Positions 43,764 through 55,000 of a stretch of 64,000 bases of DNA are shown here, piece by piece. Source of the DNA: Haemonchus contortus (taxonomy: Eukaryota > Nematoda > Chromadorea > Rhabditida > Trichostrongylidae); assembly GCA_000469685.2 (NCBI GenBank), contig LS997562.1, positions 29,038,177-29,102,176 on the forward strand, written 5' to 3'. Position numbers and translations under genes: made by a program. The notes under the pieces are model-generated. The model made no database searches. It was not told the DNA's origin and saw only the letters and a program-made list of their open reading frames with translations. The number at the start of each line of letters is the position of its first letter. Position 1 is the first letter of the stretch.

Positions 43764-46700
43764 ATGGTTCGTAAACTCAAACTTCACGAGAAGAAACTAT
43801 TGAAAAAGACAGATTTTATGCAATGGGAAGTCGATCAGCAGGGCAAGCAGACGGAGCAGATGAGGAAGTGCGCACCTTTCTGTTTCATTTTGTACTACCA
43901 TTGGGTTTCTGTTTGGGAATATTCAGCCTTGAAGGGAAATGAAGTGCAATGAGTCAATTAAGGTGTATTTGAATAGATTTCGCTTGCACGATAGATAACT
44001 TCATGTTCGGGATGACGTCGCACCGTTTGTGAAAAGCTGGAAAACAGAGCAACGGTTCACCATTTATCCGAGCCCAGCCAAACCACATTTCGAGTGACGC
44101 TGGGACTTGTTTTTTTTGCTTTCTATTTGGCTTTACTTGGATCATCTGTTGTCGTTCCAGTGATCATTGATTTGCTCGAGCGGGTGTTGTAGCGCCTCCT
44201 TTTGTCCTTGTCGTGATGTTGTCCGGTGGACCTCCTTCGCTCAAAGGACAAGATTTCTTTTGTTCAAGCTTTGTATATAATTTTGACCATAGCGCTAGCT
44301 GCTTTCATTGTGTACGTTAGACGTCCCGAGCGTTTTGGTCAGTAATCGCTTCGGTTCATCGGTCATCCCAAAATCATATTCCGTGACTGAACCATCTGAT
44401 CATCGAATCATGCCTGCTGCGGCATCCCTAATTGTCTTTGCTTTGGTTTTCGGTGCTCGGAACTCAGATTCTTCTCTGCACTTGCGCATATTGGGAAAAG
44501 TTAAGCGTTGTCCACCCGCAGGATTGGTTGACGCTGACTGCATGTCGTTCTGCTTTCCTGCTTTTTCTGTAGGGTCCAAGACTCCAAGGCGTACGTCAAG
44601 GTGAAGGTCGGCAGTGTTGAAAAGGTGAGTGGGGCGGATGTCCTGATATTCGATCTGTTTGCTTAAAGGGGACGTCTCGTACCAATGCGTTTCTCATGAA
44701 AATCGTTGAGTTCAGTCTGAAGTCGGTCTTTCACAAGGACGTCGAATTCAGCCAGAATCCGTTCCGCTCGCTCGATGTTCGTTTTTATAAGCACGATATC
44801 TACGCATAGAGAAGAATATATTAGTTCCCGATGAGGGACGCTCCTTTTCTATTCCCACCATTCCTTTGAATATTTGCGCACTTTTGAATGAGTTGGCCCC
44901 ATATCGGCCCATCTTCTATGGTAATGTACTCAGGGGTTGTGCTGAAGATAGCAAAGCCGTACTCACTTGCATAATGATGAGTCAGAAAGGATGCAACCGC
45001 ATACTGCTTGTATAGTGGAGAAGTTGTCACGATACAATCACACTCCATGTTCCGTTGACTTCGGGTGCAAACTCCTTTCTTTGAATGGGGTTGGGGGTTG
45101 AAAGGTATTGAGAAAATGGCTTGCGACCTTGTCAAAAGAATCGTGCTGCGAAACTGGGAAGCATGACTGAAGTCAACATGCAGCAGCACTTCTATGGACA
45201 CTAGAAATAACACATAAACATGGAATTCTTCCTGACGTATAGTTCCATAACCTCTCGTTCATTAACTTTGACTCATCACGAACACTTGACGTTTGTTGTA
45301 ATTTTCAACATTCATTGAAGTCGATTTCGTAGGGGGGCAGTTCCGTAAACAGTAACTAGTAGCTGGGTTCCAACGGGATTCCAGAAGAGGTTCATTTTCC
45401 TCTGGATGTTGTTGAGGAGGTAGTTTGAAAGATTCACAATACGTTTACGTTCATGGAATAACCTACACTCGGAAGATCAGTTGAGAGCACTTGCCAATTG
45501 CCTCCCTTAACACCCGATATTGAATTGTGGGGCTACTGCCCGATATTCTCCGTATTATTGCTTTCTTGCCGGAATCTTCAGTGATGTCAAAAGATGAGTG
45601 CTTTATGAAATATAAAATATCTTCAGCGGCTTCCACACGCTCTTCCTTCCTATTCGAAACTCCTTGTTCACTTTCCTTTCTGTTTTTAGATTTCTTTGAA
45701 TATCTTTGACGTTCTTTGTCTTGACTGCATATAGCGCTCAGTGGCTTGATTCTGTTCTGCATTGGAGCCCGTTAGTGAACAACTTTGGGGGATCAGCCTC
45801 GCATCCCCCAAAGTCGTTCATTAACGAGCTCAATGCAGATTCTTTTATAAGAGTAGAGGTTAAGGTGTTGTGACAGGCAGAGGTAGTCTAGTGGCTTCTC
45901 AGGTAGTGGAAGAAAACGATTATCATCTTTTCCTTGTCTTGGCATGGATGTGGTCATAATGTAATAGTGGTGGAGTAAGATCAAGTAATGATACTCCACG
46001 TAGGGAGAAAGAGTGAGTGCTGATGGGTGGGTAGCTTGTTGTATGCAGGCTATGCAACTAAGCCACTTTGTGAATCAATCAAATCATAAAATGGAATGAA
46101 GTTAGTGCGATGAAATAAGTGTCTCGGTGAGAGTGAGAGATCTGCCAATCCTTTTTAGTGTACTTTCAAGGTTATTGTGATTTTGTTTTCCAGATATCAC
46201 ATCACAAAGAGGGAGCACTATTCTCTGTACAATAAGCTGGCTGCCGAGGTATGCATTACCTCACATCCTAGTATGGTATTTGAAGGTTCTTGTTGTCTAT
46301 TTTGTAGGTCCGTTCTATAGCAGAGAAACTTAAAGAGCTCCCACCAAACGAACCGTTTCGAGTTCGATGTGTTCGTGAAATGCTGAGCAAGTTGTATGCC
46401 GCTGGGGTAATTCCAACGGCTGACACTGCAGAACGATTGGGGAAGGTGATTTTTTCCGAATCTGTTTCTTTCATTTTTATAGAGTTTCGGATGCCATCGA
46501 AACTCAGCAAATCACGGAAGTCTTGAAGCTTCGGATGCGAAATTAATTGCAACTCGATGCTAATGGCTTATCGTCAAGTGGGACTTACGGCAGATTTTTT
46601 TCGGGGATGCGGATCAGAGTTGGCTAATTTCACATGTAGCCCTGGCACTAAATTTTCCTTTAAGTAGCGTAAAAACTGAAACTTTCTTTCTTTCGAAATT

Positions 46701-48509
46701 TTACCTGCTAGTTTGTAGCCCCATTGAGTTTAGCGAAGGATCTAACGAAAGTAACTTCTCGAGCAACATGGAGGTGGCGATTAGAAACTTTACACATCCA
46801 CGTACTGCTTATCCGACTTGCCTTTTTCCGTCGATGCAGTGTTTATTTTCCTTAAAAAGTTTCCATCTTCATTGTAGATCATTTGTGGTTGCGGGGAATT
46901 GGAATTTTATTCAATCATTAAGAATATTAATACCTTCCTTGGTTGGGTGTTTTGAATAATTGTGGTCAAGCATCACTTTGACGTAGGCTTCTATCCCGAC
47001 ATTAAGGCTATTTCTCCCATTTGAAAAAAAGCGCTCCTCCAGATGAGTAAAAAGTGTAATACTTATGGGTTCCCAGCGCTCTAGGGCTCACGCTATTCCT
47101 GTCATTGTCACTTGATTGGTACGAAATAAGAATAATTCCCGTTGTACGTCAACAGTCTCAAGCATCATCAATCGGCTAAAGGATAAGGTTTACCTACATA
47201 AACAGCAATAGGATAAGCACATACTGCCTCCATGGTTAGATTAGGTAAATTGTGGGTGTTGTTAGGCTGAAGGATGTTTCGATCTCTATTATGGTACTAA
47301 CGCAAGCGCAGGTATACGTCGAGCGATCGAAAATGGTGGTAGATCGGGATCAGAAAAGTAACGCGGATGATATCGGTCTTCAATTTTCACCTACATCATT
47401 CTTTTCATTTTATCTCAATTGATCTTCTCTACGGTGTGCCACAGTCAGAAGTCAGATTACAGACCGAGGAGAGGTAAGCGATATCACTACAATTTAGTAC
47501 AACAATGGAACGAAAAGTCACTATCCCTGGGTTGTTTCTAAGTAAAAATCTAATGGATGTAAGCTTGGGCAATTTTCACAGATTGTTCTCCCTCAGAGTG
47601 CGCGAATGGTTGCATTCATAGTCGGTGCCGGTTGAGTGTACAATGACAGTGGTGGCTAGCATACCGCCATGGAAATGACCATCCATATAATTTCTCTGAC
47701 AACAAAGTCCTGCTAATTTTGGATACAGTACGACTCTTATGTCGTGAAACGTTCGGAATTAAGTATGAGAGAAATCGGTAAAAGTGTATTTTCGCTAGGA
47801 AATGAAAGCTTTCACGTACTACGAGTCTTATTTTGTACCATACTTACCGAATATGTTTAAGGTATCTGCAGCCAGTTTCGCTAGACGCCGTTTGCCTGTG
47901 GTGATGAGGAAGATCGGAATGGTCGATAGCATTCGTGTGGCCAGCGATTTTGTGAGTTGTATTGACGATCAATTTTGGTTCTTGCTTCTACTCTTTCATT
48001 TTTCTTCAATTGGAAAGGATAAAGCGAAGTCATTCGGCGTGGATCGATTCCGTTAGGGGTGCACCTGCGCATTCTACTTTCATTCAAAATCGTAGTTTGA
48101 ATGTGTTTTGAACGTGTATATGACCACACAATGACTTACTATGGCCAGCCCATCTATAAGACTGTGCTTTTATCGTCCTACAGATCAAACAACCCGGGGG
48201 AGTGAAAAGCGCGGTCCGCCGCTCAGGAGGGTATCGGGACGGGACTCGATCCTCGCATCGCACCAATGTGATAGAATTTGAATCTTTTTCAATCTTTGTT
48301 GCTCAATTTTTCTTTGATACAATGCATCTTATTGTGTAATTTGATAGGTGGAACAAGGCCATGTGCGAATCGGTCCGAAACTGGTCACCGATCCAGCTTT
48401 CATGGTGACTCGGAATCAGGAAGATGCTGTCACTTGGACAAATGCCAGTAAAATTAAGCAACATGTGCTGGATTACAACAATGCTCGTGATGATTTCGAC
48501 CTGGCATAA
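43764..48509 (+). CDS. imp-3: IMP3, U3 small nucleolar ribonucleoprotein
   Basis: IMP3 binds U3 snoRNA with MPP10 and IMP4 and is needed for early 18S rRNA processing in the nucleolus. Exons 43764-43867, 46194-46248, 46308-46445, 47862-47951 and 48348-48509 join in phase to 182 residues (human IMP3 is 184). The start [18 protein letters not shown] is the family signature. [16 protein letters not shown] and [11 protein letters not shown] follow. An S4 RNA-binding domain covers [14 protein letters not shown] to [16 protein letters not shown]. It ends [10 protein letters not shown] with TAA. Donor GTGCGC of exon 1 is unusual but keeps phase. Intron 1 is 2.3 kb and contains antisense coding-like sequence. 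A TTTTTCAAG acceptor at 43,711-43,719 may be a trans-splice site. Confidence 0.96.
44400..45762 (-). CDS. Antisense coding-like locus in IMP3 intron 1, unrecognised
   Basis: Several minus-strand stretches look like exons of one gene. 45,762-45,463 is a charged N-terminal stretch. 45,200-44,870 includes [18 protein letters not shown]. 44,813 to about 44,680 reads [20 protein letters not shown] then [16 protein letters not shown]. 44,655-44,400 ends with a basic tail [16 protein letters not shown] and a stop. A 59-nt intron joins the second and third in phase. Other joins were not settled. The third piece is coiled-coil-like and vaguely recalls BAR-type membrane-bending domains, which is only an impression. 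The plus strand is also open at 44,578-44,811, so coding strand is uncertain. Confidence 0.35.
45756..45839. repeat. 84-nt imperfect hairpin
   Basis: Arms 45,756-45,793 and 45,803-45,839 pair over about 37 positions with three mismatches and one bulge around a 9-nt loop (CAGCCTCGC). The inner 10 bp are perfect. It lies in IMP3 intron 1 and overlaps the start of the antisense coding-like sequence. It could be a miniature inverted-repeat element or a microRNA-like precursor; sequence alone does not decide. Confidence 0.85.
48025..48270 (-). repeat. SINE copy in IMP3 intron 4
   Basis: Blocks GGGGTGCACCTGCGCATTCT, ACAATGACTTACTATGGCCA and GGGACGGGACTCGATCC (degenerate B box) match the SINE family on the minus strand. 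It fills most of the intron between exons 47862-47951 and 48348-48509. Confidence 0.7.
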
Positions 48510-49001
48510 TATCAACTGAATGCTGCCGTTTGTTATGTTTTTTGTTGATTTTACTCAAGCACTACGGGCATATGTCCTTGGACAAAGACAATATTCTCTT
48601 GAAGCAAATGTGGTCAATTGTAAATCAAAACAGGAGGCGTAGTATACCGTGTCCAAGCAGTGTTCCGTGCTGGTCAGACCACATGTACAGATTGTTGCTC
48701 ATTGTTGCTGTTTTAAAATTTCAGGGATAGGAAGTGATTCAAAAGATAAAGCTTCCGATTCTACTCGGTGTTGTTTCGAATACGACTCGTTGATGTGAAA
48801 ACAAATTAATTATAGCGATTCCAAAGTTGTTGTACTGTTTTTCGAAGGGTCATGAAGTGGGTTGCTCCGTTCATTTTCAAGTTGAACACCTTAGTGCTTT
48901 TTTTGAGTACTCTTATACATGAAAATGGCTTGGAATGACTGGAAGGCTGTGAAATGTGAATATCTGCTCGGGAATTCTACTCCCTCAGTGAAAACCTTTA
49001 A

Positions 49002-52000
49002 TCAAAGTTTAATTTCTCCCGTATGAAACGTATCAAAGTCATCTGCATCTTCTTCAGTTTCTTCCTTGATTTGTGGAAGCTCCTTCTCTGTGTGTTGGCA
49101 AAGAACCGCAATGGCACGAGTAGGATCATTTGAAACATGAGATGCCCATGATAGGCGATCTTCTAGTGACTGTAACCAACTACTGTTAGAAGAGTGCCTT
49201 CGCAAAGGGCTGTAGTATCTATCTCAATGCACCTGCTCTGTATCAGTGATGAAGTTGCCGTTGAGACTGATTTCTGATCCACCAAGATGCATCAAAAGTG
49301 CTACGAGGTCGAACAATGAAGCGAGTGTGAGCTGCATTTCCTCTATTTTGCCTCGGATTATGCCCAACTCTTCGATTGCTCCGAACATCTGGAATGAGCC
49401 CTTATGACGGTGCTTCGAGACGAATATACGGCCACTTACCTGATCGTGGGCTTCACTGTAAAGCAAATCAATGTGTTCAAAGGTTCCAGGTTTAGTGTTC
49501 CTGGTCTTACTAAGAATCAATGCTTCAATTGCTCGCATTTCTCGAGATCGCTCTCCAATCACTTTCTTTCCAGCTTCGTTTTTCGCCTCTAACTGAAAAA
49601 GGCAGATCCCCCCTGTCATCAAGATACCTCTATAGTTGAAGCACTTACCTCCATGAGTTCCTCAAGCTTGGCAGATATATAACCCATCGGAATATTGGCA
49701 TGCAAATGCGCATTGGGTTGTTGTAATCGTATTCGTTCAACCAGTTCACGAACGACCACATTTAGCAGTAGTGGTTGATCTGTTTGAACCCTGTAGCGAT
49801 CTGAAAAAGCAAGGATCTCATGCTGTAATGTGGTAAAGGCACAGTTCAGGATAATTTTACGGTACCCTTTTTACGTCTAAAAGCGAAAGTATTGGTTGGG
49901 AATAGTGCATCGGTGGTGAAGGAAGTGAGAAAATTCGCCGATTTTGCAAAAAAAAGGCTCCTCAAAAGTTGTCAAAATAGAGGCTGGACGAGTTTACCAT
50001 GCGGAAATGACATGGGAGGGGTACTCGGACGAGATTTCATTTGTTGCAATTGCGTAAAGAGTAGCAGACTACATCAACTCAGAACTGTCTTTCACTGTCG
50101 CTATGGGCCACGACAAGTTGTTTGAACTTACTACATGGGCTCCCTTGTAAATAGTGCGGCCTCTATAGTACCGTTGAAGCTCGTCCACGCATACACGGAC
50201 AATATTTGAGTCTTTGTAACGCCCTATCGAGGCCATTTTCCGACCTCATATGGCATACGAAGGGGCCACAGATTTATTCAAACGAGGATATTTCGCAGGC
50301 CACTTCCATCGTGAACTGTGCCTTTGGTTTTTGACTTTTAGCACACTTGTGGTTTCTTGTTCATTGTATTAAATATTTAATAGTAAAAGAAGAAGTTAAA
50401 TCTTTATCCAACTTGATTTGTGGGCTGCAAAAATAGACACAGTGGCGTCGTACCCGTGGACTCGAAAACCAATTGATGTCGGATTTTCTGTTTGAAATTC
50501 TGAAACAGGGCATAATCGAGTATTGAAATCATTCGTTAACCAACATTGTCTGAGCCTGCTGACCAGGAAAAAGTGTATTGAGCGCTAAACATGGATGATC
50601 AGAGTCCAATGTGAGCTTGTATGAAGCGTTTCGCTCAGGGGAGGTCTCGGCGAACATCATAGCGAATGGAAGGCGAAGCGAAACAAAAGCCGTTGCTGAA
50701 AAACCACAGACATTCGTTGGCATTCGAACTTCCTTCGTTATGTCGTAGAAGAACGACATCGTCCCGGGATGCGAACCTTGAGTTCCGGAGCAGTGAGCGG
50801 CTAGATGTACAGTAGTCGAGGCAGGCATACGATTCCCAATGAAAAAGCCTATTTTCAACGACGCCGAATCACCTGAAACTAACGAAACTCGAAACAACCT
50901 CTCCTTCAAATCCCCGAAACAATGAAGGATAAAGGATAAAGTTTTTGGGCGTTGATCAATCTCGTCTAAGGGGTGCGCCCCGTATTCTACTTCTGTTCAG
51001 ATTCGTAGGGGAGTACTGAATGTGCGTGCAGCCTATACAATGGCTTGCGATAGCCAGCCGATGTACAAGTCAGTGCCTTTAATCTCCCAAACAGATCTGG
51101 TAACAACTAACTAACTAAATAGGGACGGAATTGGTTGTCTCAAGGGATGTCGATGGGATTCGAACCCGTGACTATGCCTTGAGAGTGCGCCACTTGCCAC
51201 TACACCACTTGAAAAAGGGATACATCGTTTCCCACGCCCTGGTAGTTGCTTGCTACAGTAGCTCTCAGTATAGAGATCTTGGGTGCATGGGCATAAGTGC
51301 TTCATGTCGGGAAGGGGAAGGTGAGTTCGACGACGTACCCGGTTTGTCAACGATGAATTGCTGAGCTGAAGCGTGCAGTGTTGCTCGCACATTGACCTGG
51401 AAAACAGCCGAAAATGAGAATTAACAGAATGTATTATCAGGAAGGTCGAAAGAAAACGGAGCTTCTTTCTCCAAAAGTCAGCTGCTCACCCTTATACTGC
51501 TGGCTGAGTCCGCTCCCTGAAAGGATACCGTCACCGGACAAACTGGAGCGCCTCCTTTTGTATCGTAGCCGAACTTAACAAATCTGTTAGAAACAATATT
51601 CAACTGAAAACATAGCTCTATCTCTTCATAATCATTTGGTCGATTTCCTGGTCAGTTCATTGAAGAATGCTCTTCAGTGGGTGAGTGATGAAACTTAACT
51701 AATTGGAATTGAATGGATTCCGATTTTATCAGCTTTTTGGAAGGCACAGTTCACAATAATCAAAGGGAATCTAGTTTCATACAAATAATGGAAGAGTCAG
51801 GAGGATATCAGGCCTCAAAAAGAAATAAAATAAGGGTTGGACGAAAATGCGACGATAAAATTTGCATGGAAGGGGTATTTGGACGAGGTGCCCATTTTTT
51901 GTGCTATTGCGTATAGCTGATTACAGTAAGCTGCGTGCGTGCAACATGTGGGTCCCGGTTCGAACGATGCAACCTCTACAGCCTTTCTAAGGTCGTGATA

Positions 52001-55000
52001 ATCAGCGCCTTATGAATCCGATTAGTAAATAAACAAACCAACCGCTCCTTTCTCCAATTCGCCAGGAACTGCTTTCATTGTGAATACAGTTTTATTTTCC
52101 ACACCTAAATGCAAAGTCATTCCTTTATAAGCTGAATTCCAAAGTACGAGTCCCAATACGGGTTTTTAAGGTATCAACCCGCTATCCGGATCATATTTGA
52201 TAGTCCGTATATGGAGTAAACTATACCACTTACCTACATTACCCGTGTCCTTGAGTGAAGCCTCAATTGTGCGCATCTCTTGAATTTTTGCTTTGAAGTC
52301 GATGAAGCGGTTGTCAATGGGAACCTTAAGGGAGCCGCTGTTACAGCGCCTTACTGAGGAGATCATGGCCTGCCTACCTTATACAAATTTGGTTCGGTTC
52401 CTAGATATCCTATAGAGACTCGGCCACTGACAGAAAGCATCGAAAGCACACTCTGATACGTTGAACTAAAAAATCCACTTTCGAAGTGCTGATGCCTGTT
52501 CAGAAGGGAAAGTGTGGACGGCCCCGGCATGAATGAGATGAGAAAAAGTGGCTGGTAGGGAAGGATTTTATTTTAAAAAATTAACGAGTTCAAATGTTTA
52601 TAAAGTTACTAGACGGAAACTGCCGAAGTTTGCTTTCATATCTCACGGTTCAAAGTTCTCTTGTGCGCTTGACTACGGAAGAAAATATAAGGTTGTTTGG
52701 AAAGTATTTTCCAAACTTTCACAATGGTCCAGATTTCTACACAAGCTGGGTTATGGTTGTGGCAGGTGGCCTACCATTTTACACGCATGGTCACGGGTTC
52801 AAACCCCGCCTAGATCTACCAAGCCTTCCATCCTTACGGAGTCGGTTTATTGGTTCAAGGCTAGTCTGGGAGGATAAAAGCACCGACTTGTCCATCAGTT
52901 GACCACCGCAGGTCATTGTATAGACAACTACGATCCTGAATGGAAGCCGCACGCGTGAGCGCATCCCTCAGACGAGATTGATTAATGCCCCAAGACTTTT
53001 ATTCTTGACCCTCGACTTTATTCTTGACCCTACTAATATGTGCCCTCTTCGGCCTAGCCTTTATGGCCAGTTGCCTGACGCAAGCTCAACTGGGTTCAGC
53101 GGAGAGAAGTGATCGGATTCGAGCTCGCAAGAATGTACATGTTCACTATGGGTAGACAAATCGTCCCTTAGAGGGTCTTACAGGCGAGCAAAAGGGGTTT
53201 CGCATACACGCGTTTGTAGTGTCCTTACCTAGAAACTCCATGGGAGGTTCCCGAAAATCTTAGAAAGAATCTTAACTATCGCGAAATGTTCGTCAGATTT
53301 TTTCCTCAGAACCTAGTACAGTTCGGTAACTAAACAAGCTGTCAAAAATGTTACTCAACTCTACTAGTCGAATTAGTTCTCTTACAAACTCGCCTTGGCT
53401 TACCTGTAACTGCTCAGCTTGATGGCTACAATAGTGTCTTCGGTTTGACTATTCCACATCAGTTTGTTATCCATAAACACCAGCAAAGAGTTCGAACTCG
53501 TCGTTACACAAAGTCGGATTGAAAGCGTTTCTTCTGAAATCGTTTCAGTTGAAATATGTGTCTAGGACTTCTTGAGTAGCTGTAGCCTCACTGGCTAAGT
53601 AAGAATGATGACTGGCGTTCTCCGAGGGAGTGACTTAGAGGCTAGTAATAACCAGCCAAGAAGAGTCAAGAGTCTGGATTACTACAGGTCAAGAGTTACT
53701 CTAAAACAGCAAACGGATAACTGAAAGGATCGGAATAGTACTTTGATTTTTTTGAGATGATTTAGTATAAATTGTTTTGAATAACCGCTTCATTTAATCA
53801 CGTTGAAACTCCAAAGCATTCTGCGGAGGCGGTCAAAGCTTCATCTTTAGGAATATGGCCTAGGATATGCATCACCTATAGAACTTTCCAGACGTACTTC
53901 CCGTACTATAGACCATGAGCGCAGTTCCAACACGTTCAAGGCGAATTTGCCATCGTACAGTGCCGCCGGTTGTGAGGCAGTAGACAGTGTACCGACAGAG
54001 GCAGATGATGGACGGCTGAATTGGAGGAGTGTCCTCCATGGCCATGTCAACGCATGTGTCGCCCAAATTGAAGGTCCAGTCGAACTGAAATGATTTTAAG
54101 TGAGTACACCTTTGTTCCAGACATTCTACTGATATGATTAGAGATAGGAAGTATGTAACTATAGTGGCAAGGCTTTATGGGATAATCAGAAGGGAAGATT
54201 GTGAACAAGAGCGTCTTGAAAACTGGTGATGAAGAAAAGAGATTCAGATGTGCCATTGTAGAGCACAGTCCTCTATCTCGAGCAGATTTCCGAAAAGCGA
54301 CTTATACGCTGTAAGCTTGCTTTGTTGTCGTACATTAGTTATTCACGTAAGGTGGCAATCAGCAGAAGTGATGTAGTGACTTTCGAATTGAGAAACTTTT
54401 GAAGCCTTTTAGATCATTCATGATCCATGACTCATGAGTCCGCCACCATTCGTAGCTTCCCTACTCTCAGACACCTTTACTACAGACCACCTCAAAATGA
54501 ATGACGAATAAATCAAGTAACAGTTGAATGACGTACACATCCCTACAGAAAATATCAGAAAGTCGAGCTCGACACTTACCGTGACTCTTTTGCTGGTGTT
54601 GCCCAGTCCTGCTAGGAGGCTGAACTTCACACTATGTAGGCGACCTCCGTTCGATGTCACTAACGAAGACGACGGATAGCAATACGACAATGGTCCGGGA
54701 TGGAGTGCTGGCAATGGAGAGCGAGAAAACACGCACTGATCCCCTGAAAATCCTAGAATGGTTCACATGGACTGAACACTACTACGCGTACAGTTTCATT
54801 TCCTAATATAACTAGCGAGGTTCGTCCATTTAGCGTCGGCTATGTTTCACAGCGCATCCGTCCAACACGTTAAAATTTTTAAGGTGATAGGGGAAGACTT
54901 TGATGACACACCTTCACGTGAACGATTGGTTTTAGAAGTAGTAGGAAGAAGGTCACCACACCATTATAACACGCTACCGAGCCGGCCCCAACAGGCACTA

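Noticed and set aside
44578..44811. Plus-strand exon pair ([17 protein letters not shown] then a frame ending [11 protein letters not shown]) in IMP3 intron 1
   Set aside because: Splice sites fit, but it does not join in phase to the upstream 166-aa gene or to IMP3, and the opposite strand reads better there. Left unannotated.
50120..50260. Minus-strand frame with RYKDSNIVRVCVDELQRYY as a BBS9 exon
   Set aside because: It lies inside the inverted-repeat element, and the exons at 50499-50413 and 49800 join in phase without it.
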